A DNA stretch of 57,725 bases from Pseudomonadota bacterium. Its GTDB lineage: Bacteria > Pseudomonadota > Gammaproteobacteria > Xanthomonadales > Xanthomonadaceae. The notes below the pieces were generated by a model that saw only the letters and a program-made list of their open reading frames with translations, was not told the origin of the DNA and ran no database searches. How positions within the stretch are numbered: position 1 is the first letter of the stretch; each line of letters begins with the position of its first letter. Positions 27,866-36,286 of the stretch are shown here, piece by piece. The stretch is from positions 1 to 57,725 of the forward strand of contig JAIUOJ010000006.1 of the NCBI GenBank assembly GCA_020161335.1, in the 5' to 3' direction. The translations under genes and the position numbers were made by a program.

Positions 27866-30800
27866 TGGATCTGTCTCCAGGACTGACGTCCACAAGGATA
27901 GGGCAGGTACATCGCCTGTGCGCCGGCCACGCTGACCATCATCCAGCAACCCTCCTCGGGTGGCGTCGGCGCCGCGGGCGGTCCGGCTGGCGGCGGTCCG
28001 GTCACCAGTGGCGGCGGCGATTGCCGCGGGATCGCCATGACGCCGACTTCCTTCACCGGGGCCGTGCCACCGGTATCCAGCGCCACCGAGGCGGTGTTCA
28101 ACGGCGGCGATTCTCCCGTCGGCGACCCGAACCTCGTGCGCGACAGCGCTGCCGAGCCGGTACGGGCATTCAGCCCGAACAGCGAGTTGAAGCCGACCGT
28201 CGAGCACGCGCCTGTCTCCGGATCCGGGTAGTAGGTCGGCATGAAGACGACGCCAGCCGCGACTTCCGGATAGCCCACGAAGCGCTCGCCTGCGGGAAGA
28301 TCCACGTACCAGCCCCTCGCGCCGACCGGCGAGGTCTGGCGCTCGACCGTGCGGTTGCCTCCGGCGGCGCCGCCAACCGTGTACTGCACCAGCGTGTTGA
28401 GTGCGGTTGTCGCGGTGACAGGCCCGCGCACGACGTCGTTGATGGCATACAGCGACTGGACGCTGCGGTCTTCCGGGTCGTCGTAGAACGAGAAGCTGCC
28501 GGTGCCGAAGTAGATCATCACACCGCCGTTCGGGCCTGCCGTCGCGGTCAGACCGCCGATGATCGGCTGCCGGTAGCGGCCACCGCCTTCCACGAACTCC
28601 TGCGTCTTGAACAAGGGGACCGTGAGGTTGGCCGGGGTCGCACTGCGGATGTCGAACTTCCACAGCGCGCCCTGCTGGTCCGCGGCATAGACGGTGTCGG
28701 CGAACCCGTCGCGCCCGGCCAAGGTGAGGTTGGGGCCGGTCCAGCGATCCACCACCACGATGTTGCCCAGGCCGTTGCGGCTGTTTGCCGACAGGCCCGG
28801 CGAGACTTCCTGCGCCTCGATCATGGTGATGTTGGGCGTGCCGGTGTTGATGTCCACCATGTACAGCACGGCCCTGCCATTGGCACTGGCATAGCCGTTG
28901 CCGAAGATCGCCTTCCAGGTGACCGTGCCCGCCGTGGTCTTGACCGGCACGATGACCGGCTTGCCAAGGACATGCCCGATGTTGCCCCGCACCGCGGCGC
29001 TGAGGGTCGAGTTGAGGTCGCTGATCTCCCACAACCGGCTGGACGCGCCGAAGGAGGCCGGGTTCGACACATCCAGCGCGAACACGCTGCGCCCACCGGC
29101 GCCGGCAGTCCCCACCAGCGCGGTCTTCCAGCCCGCGCCGTAATAGGCGTCGGATACCGCGAGCGGCCCGTCCACGTAGTAGCGATGCTGGAACTTCAGG
29201 CCGACATCGGTCGGGTTGTAGGGGAAGAGCAGGTTGCCCATGTGCCCGAGCGCCGTGGTCGGGATGTAGGCGAACGTTTCGCGGCCACCGTTGGTGTCGG
29301 GGGCTTGCCCGCCCTCGACCATGGCCTTGGTCAGGCCACCATCGAAGCCATGCAGCATGCCGTCGTTGGCACCCACGTAGACCATGTAGCGGCGCGACGC
29401 CTTGCCGGTCTGGAGGTAGGTGCGATAGGTGCTGCCCAACGTGCCGCCGAGCGCGCTGTAGCCGTAGTCGTCCGTCGGCGAGCTGACCACCGGCGTGGAG
29501 TTGACGATGTCGCCAAGGACGTTGGTTCGGTCGCGGAACGGGCCGCCACTTTCCTTTTCGTAAGTGTCCGCTCCACGCAGGTAGTTCACCGCATTCGCCA
29601 GCGTCGCATCCGTGCCCAGCGCCGAAATTTCCGCCGCAGTGCAGCGGGACATGCCCGGATACAGATCGGGGGCGGTCGGCTTGGTGCACAGGTTCGCGAG
29701 GGTCACGTTCGCCGCTGTGAACGGTTGCACCGTGTTGTCCCGCGCGAAGAAGATGGATCGCACGCCATGGGCGGGCATGCGGGCGCTCGCCTCCCACGCG
29801 AACTGCAGCTGCGGCACGCGCGTGTCCGGGTCGAGTCGCACCACCTGAGCGTTGATCTCGCTGAACCAGTCCGTGCCTTCATTGGCCACTTCGTAGCGCG
29901 GCACCACCGTCAGCGAACCCGCGCCGATACGTGCACCGGTGATCGCGATGCTGCCGGACGGCGACTGGGTAGCACTCACGGCAGCGAGGATCTGGCGCAT
30001 CGCCGCGGTGATGTCGGCCGGCGTCCTGGCATTGATGAAGTCGCCACGCGCGTTCACCGTCGCGTGCCAGATGTCATCCACCGTCGAGGTATTGTCGTTC
30101 TGGCGCGACGGCCAGTTGCTGTAGATCGTCGAGTCGGTGTACGGATTCTGCTCGATGTCGGGATTGAACAACGTGCCGCGCGCGCCCAGCGTCACGCCGT
30201 AGAAGTTCATGTGCGGGTTGCGGTTGCAATCCAGTGTCGGATCGGTCGAATTGCCCGTGGCCGGACAGGACTCGGGTACCGGCACGCCGCCGGTCTGCAG
30301 GTCGGGGCGGAGATTTCGGTTGTAGTAATAAGCCGCGATGTCGGCCATGGTGTTGGAGAAGTTGTCGGCGAACGGCACGCCCATGCCGCCGTCGCCGGTG
30401 GCGTTGCTCCGTGCCGGCCCATCCTGGTTGCTGAAGCCGTCGGTGAACAGCATGCCGGCGTTCTTCTGGCAGGACAGCTGGATCGGCGCACCCGCACCGG
30501 TGCGCTCGAACTGGCGACCGATGTGCTCGACCGCCCAACGGTTGGGCGTGCTGCCGGACGCGGGCAGCGCGATGATGCTGTTGTACAGCGCCTGCTTCTC
30601 GCTGGACGTGGACATGTCACGCATGGTGACGTCCTGATAGCTGTCGTAGGCGGTGCAGTTGGTGCCGCAGTTCCGGGCACCGCTGTTGATGGTGAAGTAC
30701 CCCACGCGCATGTTCTGTACCGACACCAGCGACGTGGTCATGCCGGCGATCATCGCGCGGTTCCGATTGCCGTAATAGGAGAACCAGTTGGCGAAGTTCT

Positions 30801-31911
30801 GGATGGCCGCGTTGTATGCGGCCGTCGTGGTGTAGTTCGCCGGCTTGATCTCGTAGCGGCGCAGGTTGCAACCGGCACCGCAGGCGTCGTTGACGATTGG
30901 CCGGTAGGGGTCGCCCGTGCGGTAGTTCGCCGGCGCGGCATCCGCGGCAGGCAGGTAGAAGGTGGCCGGGAAATACTCGATGCCGACCTCGCAGGTCGCG
31001 GTGAGGGTCACTGCCGACGGCAGGCTCACCCAGATGCGCTGCGTGGGCTGGGCAGCGGCCAAGCCACCACAGGCACTATCAGCAGCGCGGTAATAGGTCG
31101 TACCCGCCGGCAACGTCGTGCCGCTCGGAATTCGGAAGAGCTCATCGGTAGCCGGCTGTCCGTCCTGCGGCCTGCGGATGGACACATTGTTGCAGTTGGC
31201 GGACAACGTCACGTTGCTCGCGAGCGTTTGCCACGCGGTTCCGGTATTCGGCAATCCGCCGCAGGCACCATTCCGGCGCACGATGATACCTGCTGGGAAA
31301 AACGTCCCTGAAGCGTATGTCTGCCCGGTATTCTCAAGGGCACCCGGGTCGGTATCGTCCACCCGGTCCCGATGCAATGCCGTCATGTTGAACTGCGGGC
31401 TGTTCGCATTGCGCGGGTTGCTCAGCGTTGCCGTGATCGAAGCCTGCGCATACGGCGTGCCGTCGTACGTGAGCCAGGGCGTGTACGTGGTCGCCGGGTT
31501 GAAGTACGACGGATTGATCACCGGCGACCGGGCGAAGCCGAACAGGTCGATCGGCGGAATCGAATAGCGATTCGTGCCGATCCGGTGCCCGGGGTACGGG
31601 AGCAGGTGATGGAAGGTGCAGTTGCCCGCCGTGCGCAGCCGGCCGGCCGCGTCGTAGAACGGGTTGACGGTCCCGGTATTCCAGCAGCCCTGGCCATCGG
31701 GCCCCGGGAACATGGTCTCGAAGGTCATCGAGCCGGAGTCATCCACCGCCATGATGAAGGCCGGGGGTACCTGCGCCTGCGTGTTCAGTGGCGCCTGTGC
31801 GAGGGTGCTGTTCTGCGCCTGCGCGGCGAACAGCGAATACACGAGGTAACCGGACCCGACGATCGCGGCGATACCGATCGTGGCGAGGAGTTTGGTGCGA
31901 CGGGAAGCCAT
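27862..31911 (-). CDS. pilY1: Type IV pilus tip adhesin/biogenesis protein PilY1
   Basis: 1349 residues from ATG at 31911 (MASRRTKLLATIGIAAIVGSGYLVYSLF). Upstream sequence in frame belongs to the pilX and pilW region and is not conserved. The N-terminal membrane or signal segment is followed by a von Willebrand-A-like region whose MIDAS motif is DDSGSM near residue 55. The C-terminal half is the PilY1 beta-propeller, with the hallmark YVGANDGMLHGFDGG and SVFALDVSNP blocks. PilY1 sits at the pilus tip with the minor pilins and affects adhesion, retraction and surface sensing. It lies 11 bp after pilX and overlaps pilE by 4 bp. Confidence 0.93.
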   Translation of the reverse strand: MASRRTKLLATIGIAAIVGSGYLVYSLFAAQAQNSTLAQAPLNTQAQVPPAFIMAVDDSGSMTFETMFPGPDGQGCWNTGTVNPFYDAAGRLRTAGNCTFHHLLPYPGHRIGTNRYSIPPIDLFGFARSPVINPSYFNPATTYTPWLTYDGTPYAQASITATLSNPRNANSPQFNMTALHRDRVDDTDPGALENTGQTYASGTFFPAGIIVRRNGACGGLPNTGTAWQTLASNVTLSANCNNVSIRRPQDGQPATDELFRIPSGTTLPAGTTYYRAADSACGGLAAAQPTQRIWVSLPSAVTLTATCEVGIEYFPATFYLPAADAAPANYRTGDPYRPIVNDACGAGCNLRRYEIKPANYTTTAAYNAAIQNFANWFSYYGNRNRAMIAGMTTSLVSVQNMRVGYFTINSGARNCGTNCTAYDSYQDVTMRDMSTSSEKQALYNSIIALPASGSTPNRWAVEHIGRQFERTGAGAPIQLSCQKNAGMLFTDGFSNQDGPARSNATGDGGMGVPFADNFSNTMADIAAYYYNRNLRPDLQTGGVPVPESCPATGNSTDPTLDCNRNPHMNFYGVTLGARGTLFNPDIEQNPYTDSTIYSNWPSRQNDNTSTVDDIWHATVNARGDFINARTPADITAAMRQILAAVSATQSPSGSIAITGARIGAGSLTVVPRYEVANEGTDWFSEINAQVVRLDPDTRVPQLQFAWEASARMPAHGVRSIFFARDNTVQPFTAANVTLANLCTKPTAPDLYPGMSRCTAAEISALGTDATLANAVNYLRGADTYEKESGGPFRDRTNVLGDIVNSTPVVSSPTDDYGYSALGGTLGSTYRTYLQTGKASRRYMVYVGANDGMLHGFDGGLTKAMVEGGQAPDTNGGRETFAYIPTTALGHMGNLLFPYNPTDVGLKFQHRYYVDGPLAVSDAYYGAGWKTALVGTAGAGGRSVFALDVSNPASFGASSRLWEISDLNSTLSAAVRGNIGHVLGKPVIVPVKTTAGTVTWKAIFGNGYASANGRAVLYMVDINTGTPNITMIEAQEVSPGLSANSRNGLGNIVVVDRWTGPNLTLAGRDGFADTVYAADQQGALWKFDIRSATPANLTVPLFKTQEFVEGGGRYRQPIIGGLTATAGPNGGVMIYFGTGSFSFYDDPEDRSVQSLYAINDVVRGPVTATTALNTLVQYTVGGAAGGNRTVERQTSPVGARGWYVDLPAGERFVGYPEVAAGVVFMPTYYPDPETGACSTVGFNSLFGLNARTGSAALSRTRFGSPTGESPPLNTASVALDTGGTAPVKEVGVMAIPRQSPPPLVTGPPPAGPPAAPTPPEEGCWMMVSVAGAQAMYLPYPCGRQSWRQIQ

Positions 31912-31922
31912 GGCGGCGCTCC

Positions 31923-32456
31923 TCACAACTTGAAGATGGTGTCGATCACCGACGACGACGACGGATTCACATCGTCGTCCGCCGCGTAGGACGTGATCTG
32001 GTAGATGGGAAACGCGTTCTCGCTCTGCGGGCCACCCATGTCGAGCGTGCCTTCGCCCTGCACGCAGGTGTCGATCTGGCGCACGTTGACCACCGGCACG
32101 GCCGCGAGGCTCTGCGCCTCGCCCCAGGCGGCCGGATCGAATCCGGCATCGCAGACGTGGTCGATGTCGCCCGCGGTGACGTTGGTACAGGCGCCCGGCG
32201 CGGTGCGGTTGGCGATTGCCTCGATCGCGCACTCGGCCTGGCGCACCACGCCTTCCGCCGCCTGGAACGCCCGGTTCACCGCCCGGTAGCTGGACGCCAT
32301 GCGCTCCTGCATGCCCGCGACCTGCATGCCGACGATGCCGATCATCGCCAGCAGGATCAGCATGATCAGCGCGATGTAGAGTGCCACGCCCCGCTGCGCG
32401 TGGGCCGGCCGCAGGCGCGAAGGGTGACGGGGATGGGGTCTGGATTTCATGCTCAT
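31923..32456 (-). CDS. pilX: Type IV pilus minor pilin PilX
   Basis: 177 residues. The N-terminus RGVALYIALIMLILLAMIGIVGMQVAGMQERMASSYR is the PilX pattern: a basic leader, a hydrophobic helix, and no Gly-Phe prepilin cut but Gly-Val. It is followed by A-x-x-A-AEGVVRQAE, the conserved helix end. It contributes to the pilus tip complex with PilV, PilW and PilY1. Its ATG overlaps the pilW stop by 4 bp (ATGA), showing translational coupling. Confidence 0.88.
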   Translation of the reverse strand: MSMKSRPHPRHPSRLRPAHAQRGVALYIALIMLILLAMIGIVGMQVAGMQERMASSYRAVNRAFQAAEGVVRQAECAIEAIANRTAPGACTNVTAGDIDHVCDAGFDPAAWGEAQSLAAVPVVNVRQIDTCVQGEGTLDMGGPQSENAFPIYQITSYAADDDVNPSSSSVIDTIFKL

Positions 32457-33619
32457 CAGTTCCCGAACAGTCGGTTGCGCAGCGCGATCGTCGCTTCGTA
32501 ACTGGCGCGGTAGCGCGCATCGCCCGTGGCGGCAGGCTGGAAGCTGGTGCCGAGCACGCGGATCGCACCCGTTGCCTGCGGCGCCGCGGCGCGATCCGGG
32601 CTGACCGCAAGGATGCCCACCTGCACGACGCCGACGCGTCGCCAGGCGTTGGGAATGTCCGCCGCACCCTCGCTGCGGACAAGCGCAGCGGTCCCGTAGC
32701 GGGTCATGTTGCCAATCGGCGGCGCGTCCGCCGTCAGCACCGCGCGGGTGTCCTGGCCGTACAGCAACTGCAGGCTCTGGATGCCTTCGACCAGTTCTGT
32801 CCCGGTCTCGAATGTGCCGCCTGCAGTGGCGCGCGCGCGATAGAGGGCCGGGTTGTTCTGGCCATTCAAGCCAACGTAGTAGGCGATGGCATCGGCGCGA
32901 TACAGCATCGTCTGCCCGGTCGGCGCGGGCGTGTAGCGCGCAGCGAGGTCGCTGCTGGTACCGGTGGTGAGGATGGAGCCGGCGCTACCGGTGGCGGTGA
33001 ACACATTGGCATGGGTGCAATCCGCCATGCCGAATACGCTCGGCGCGGCGACGCCGTCGGTGGTCAGCGATCCCCAGCGGGCCGCAGTAAAGTTGACGCG
33101 TTCGGCGCCGCCGACCGCGGTGATCTGGTTCGCTGGCACGCCCTCCGGCGAGAAGAACCGCAGGACGAGGATGTCGCTGCCGCCGACCGGGGTCGGGGTG
33201 AGGGTTGGCATGCCCGTCGGCGCCGTCCATGCGCCTCCCAGCGTCAGGGAGTCGGTCGGCCCCGAGTTCGGCGCCTCGTAGCCCTCGATCGACACGCTGA
33301 AATCAAGCGGGGCGCCGCTTCCGCTCGCGACCGCGCCCACCTGCAGCACCGGGTCACCCTCTTCCTTCACCCAGTGCGCCTGGTCGTTGACGCAGCCGAA
33401 ATGCCCGGCCATGCGGATGTCACGCTGCAGGAAGTCGAGCGCGAAGCGCGCGTTCTCCTGCACCCGTGCCATGCCTTCCGCCGTCTGGTACGAGGCCTTG
33501 GCCGCCGTGAACACCTGCAGCAGGCCGAAGATGAGGAAGCTGGCGATCAGCACCGCCACCATCATTTCGATCAGCGACAGGCCCGCACTGTAGCGGGCGC
33601 TTGACGGAGCGCGCCTCAT
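32456..33619 (-). CDS. pilW: Type IV pilus minor pilin PilW
   Basis: 387 residues. Prepilin-type N-terminus MRRAPSSARYSAG|LSLIEMMVAVLIASFLIFGLLQVF with Glu at +5. It continues with the PilW block FALDFLQRDIRMAGHFGC around residues 63-80. Large pseudopilins of this family cap the pilus-tip complex. The ATG overlaps the pilV stop (ATGA) and its stop overlaps pilX. Confidence 0.9.
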   Translation of the reverse strand: MRRAPSSARYSAGLSLIEMMVAVLIASFLIFGLLQVFTAAKASYQTAEGMARVQENARFALDFLQRDIRMAGHFGCVNDQAHWVKEEGDPVLQVGAVASGSGAPLDFSVSIEGYEAPNSGPTDSLTLGGAWTAPTGMPTLTPTPVGGSDILVLRFFSPEGVPANQITAVGGAERVNFTAARWGSLTTDGVAAPSVFGMADCTHANVFTATGSAGSILTTGTSSDLAARYTPAPTGQTMLYRADAIAYYVGLNGQNNPALYRARATAGGTFETGTELVEGIQSLQLLYGQDTRAVLTADAPPIGNMTRYGTAALVRSEGAADIPNAWRRVGVVQVGILAVSPDRAAAPQATGAIRVLGTSFQPAATGDARYRASYEATIALRNRLFGN

Positions 33620-34113
33620 AGCTGCGTCCTCAGCGAGAACGCGCCTTCGAGGCCTTCCGCATCGATCGGGTCGACCCCGTTCCAGCGTTCGTCGTTCCAG
33701 GCGACCGCGACCGTGGCGATCCGGTTGGCATCGACGGTGACGGTGGCACTCGCGTCGTCGCCCAGCGCACGGACGACCTGGCAGCGCCAGCGCTCGATGT
33801 TGTCGTCGATCGTCACGTTGCCGAGCGGCGGCGACTCCGCGTTGCAGGTGGCGCGCGTGACATCGCCTGGGTTGAAGCCCGCGCTGCTGTACCAGGCCGA
33901 TTGGAACCGGTTGGCCCGCATCTGGTCGAGCAGGTCGTAGGCCAGCGTGACCGCCTGCGTGCGCTGGTTCGCGCTTTGGGTGAAACGCAGGTTCATGGTC
34001 TGCAGCAGAGCATAGCCCAGCAGCCCGAAGCCCAGGACCACCAGCGCGATCAGCACCTCCAGCAGACTGAAGCCACCGACCGACGAACGCCTGCCCGCTC
34101 GCATGCCCCTCAT
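33616..34113 (-). CDS. pilV: Type IV pilus minor pilin PilV
   Basis: 165 residues from ATG at 34113, chosen because it overlaps the fimT stop as ATGA; a TTG six bases upstream is the alternative. The prepilin signal is MRGMRAGRRSSVGG|FSLLEVLIALVVLGFGLLGYALLQ. NQRTQAVTLAYDLLDQMRANR is the typical continuation. Part of the FimT-PilVWX-PilY1-PilE set that primes pilus assembly. Confidence 0.9.
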   Translation of the reverse strand: MRGMRAGRRSSVGGFSLLEVLIALVVLGFGLLGYALLQTMNLRFTQSANQRTQAVTLAYDLLDQMRANRFQSAWYSSAGFNPGDVTRATCNAESPPLGNVTIDDNIERWRCQVVRALGDDASATVTVDANRIATVAVAWNDERWNGVDPIDAEGLEGAFSLRTQL

Positions 34114-34640
34114 TCGCAATTCCTCTTCGTCACGTGGACCTGGCCCGCCGCCGTCATCGTCAGATCACGAACGAGTTGCGAGCCGGCGGGACAGGCGTCG
34201 GAAGGCGAGATCGTGATCAGGACGTCCGTTCCGGCGCGAATGCGGCCTCGCCGGTCAAACATCAGGGTGCCGACGCCCCCATCCGCAGTCACCGTCAGCA
34301 AGCCTCGCCCCTGGACGAACTTGAGGACGCGTTCCTCGGGTGTGCCCGCTGGCGTGTCGTTGTTGTCGGCGTTGATCCAGACCATCCAGCCCGCATTCCA
34401 GTTAGTGCCGCAGGTCGTCCCGTCGGCGCTCGCACACAGGCCGGCACCGCCCGGGCTGCGCAGTGCCTCCACCCGCGCCAGGGACAGCGAGGCCACCAGT
34501 TCGTTGCTGGCGGTTGACACCCGGTTGGATCGGATGACGTTCTGGAAGTTGGGGAAGGCGACAGCGGCGACGATCGCGACGACCGCCACGGTCACCGCAA
34601 GCTCGACGAGGCTGTACCCGGTTTCCCGCGCTCGATGCAT
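34110..34640 (-). CDS. fimT: FimT/GspH-family minor pilin
   Basis: 176 residues from ATG at 34640, with GGGGGAC upstream; a GTG nine bases earlier is less likely. Prepilin-type MHRARETG|YSLVELAVTVAVVAIVAAVAFPNF, with Tyr rather than Phe at +1 and Glu at +5. The domain LVASLSLARVEALRSPGGAGLCAS and the final Cys pair are typical of FimT. It is first in the pilus minor-pilin operon. Relatives bind DNA for natural transformation in some Xanthomonadales, but that function is not shown by the sequence. Confidence 0.88.
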   Translation of the reverse strand: MHRARETGYSLVELAVTVAVVAIVAAVAFPNFQNVIRSNRVSTASNELVASLSLARVEALRSPGGAGLCASADGTTCGTNWNAGWMVWINADNNDTPAGTPEERVLKFVQGRGLLTVTADGGVGTLMFDRRGRIRAGTDVLITISPSDACPAGSQLVRDLTMTAAGQVHVTKRNCE

Positions 34641-34760
34641 GTCCCCCACCCGCTTCCACGGCCAATGGCAGGCAGGGTACGGGGTTGCCCGGCCGGCGCA
34701 ACGGGCCGGGGGATGAACGGTCGCCCGGTCAGGACGAGCGTGTGCCGCCGTCCCCGCCCC

Positions 34761-36152
34761 TCAGGCAATGACCCGGTAGCAGGGCCTGTATTCGCCCGAG
34801 ATCTTCATGCGGCGCTGCTCGACGAAGGCGCGCAGCAGGGCGTCGAGGGCCTGCATGATGTCCTGGTCGCCGCGGATCTGGAACGGCCCGAACTGCTCCA
34901 CCCGGCGCATGCCGTCCTCCTTGACGTTGCCGGCGACGATGCCGGAGAACGCCCGGCGCAGGTCGGCCGCGAGGTCCTGCGGGCGCCGGCCGTGGCGCAG
35001 GTCGAGCGCGGCCATCGCCTCGTGCGTGGGCTGGAAGGGCAACTGGCTGTCGAGCGGGATGTCGACGCCCCAGTTGAAGTAGAACGAGTCCTTGTGCTCG
35101 ATGCGGTACTCGCGCACCTTGCGGATGCCGGCGCTCATGCGCTTGGCCACGCGCTCCGGGTCGGCGACGATGATCTCGTAGCGCGCGGCGGCCGCGTCGC
35201 CCAGCGTGAGCCGGATGAACTGGTCGATCTGCTCGAAGTACGGCGCCGACGCCGTGGGGCCCGTGAGGATGAAGGGGAACGGCAGGTCCGCGTTTTCCTC
35301 GCGCAACAGGATGCCGAGCAGGTAGAGGATCTCCTCCGCGGTGCCGACGCCGCCGGGGAAGACGATGATGCCGTGGCCGAGCCGCACGAAGGCTTCGAGG
35401 CGCTTCTCGATGTCCGGCATGATCACCAGGTGGTTGACGATCGGGTTCGGCGATTCCGCGGCGATGATGCCCGGCTCGGTGATGCCGATGTAGCGCGTGC
35501 GCCGGCGACGCTGCTTGGCATGCGCGATCGTCGCGCCCTTCATCGGCCCCTTCATCGCGCCGGGGCCGCAACCGGTGCAGATGTCCATCCCGCGCAGGCC
35601 CAGCTCGTAGCCGACGTTCTTGGTGTACTGGTACTCCTCGCGGCCGATCGAATGGCCGCCCCAGCAGACCACGAGGTTCGGCTCGGCCGGCTGCAGGATG
35701 CGCGCGTTGCGCAGCAGGCCGAACACGGCGCCGGTCAGCCCGGAGGAGGTTTCGAGGTCGCCGGCATATTCCGGCCCGAGTTCGATCGCGGTGTAGGCGA
35801 GGTCGCGGACCACCGCGAACAGCAGCTCCGCGACGCCGCGGATGATCTCGCCGTCGACGAAGGCCATCGCGGGCGCGTTGATCAGGTCGATGCGCACGCC
35901 GCGATCCTGCTGCAGCACCTGGATGTCGAACGACGGGTACAGCTCCTGGGCGGCGCGCGGGTCATCCGACGCGCTGCCGCTGGTCAGCACGGCCAGCGCG
36001 CAGCGCCGGAGCAGGTCGTGCATGCCGCCGCCGGAGGCATCCTTGAGCCGCGCGACCTCGTCGCGGGACAGCACGTCCAGGCCGCCCTTGGGGTAGATGC
36101 GGGCACTCACCACCGGCAGCGCCGTCGCCACCGCTTCGATCTTCTCGGTCAT
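34761..36152 (-). CDS. ppnN: Pyrimidine/purine nucleotide 5'-monophosphate nucleosidase
   Basis: 463 residues from ATG at 36152 with AGGAAGGCGAC upstream. This is close to the 454 residues of E. coli PpnN (YgdH). The LOG-type core shows GCGPGAMKGPMKGATIAHAKQ and the signature GIIVFPGGVGTAEEIL (PGG-x-GT-x2-E). The N-terminal and C-terminal PpnN-specific domains flank it. PpnN cleaves nucleoside monophosphates to base and ribose-5-phosphate and is stimulated by (p)ppGpp in E. coli. It lies about 120 bp upstream of fimT on the same strand but belongs to no obvious operon. Confidence 0.93.
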   Translation of the reverse strand: MTEKIEAVATALPVVSARIYPKGGLDVLSRDEVARLKDASGGGMHDLLRRCALAVLTSGSASDDPRAAQELYPSFDIQVLQQDRGVRIDLINAPAMAFVDGEIIRGVAELLFAVVRDLAYTAIELGPEYAGDLETSSGLTGAVFGLLRNARILQPAEPNLVVCWGGHSIGREEYQYTKNVGYELGLRGMDICTGCGPGAMKGPMKGATIAHAKQRRRRTRYIGITEPGIIAAESPNPIVNHLVIMPDIEKRLEAFVRLGHGIIVFPGGVGTAEEILYLLGILLREENADLPFPFILTGPTASAPYFEQIDQFIRLTLGDAAAARYEIIVADPERVAKRMSAGIRKVREYRIEHKDSFYFNWGVDIPLDSQLPFQPTHEAMAALDLRHGRRPQDLAADLRRAFSGIVAGNVKEDGMRRVEQFGPFQIRGDQDIMQALDALLRAFVEQRRMKISGEYRPCYRVIA

Positions 36153-36225
36153 GTCGCCTTCCTTTTCAGGGACGGGACTGTAGCGCAATCGCGCCCCGGC
36201 TGCGGAAACGCCGAATCGGGCGCGG

Positions 36226-36260
36226 CCGGAAAAGGAAACGGCCGGGTTGCCCCGGCCGTT
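36226..36260 (-). terminator. Terminator of the Oar-like receptor gene
   Basis: On the minus strand AACGGCCGGG and CCCGGCCGTT pair around GCAA, then TTTCCTTTTCC. It lies 26 bases past the receptor stop, before ppnN. Confidence 0.75.
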
Positions 36261-36286
36261 CCAGACACCGCAGGGATCGCGAGGGA

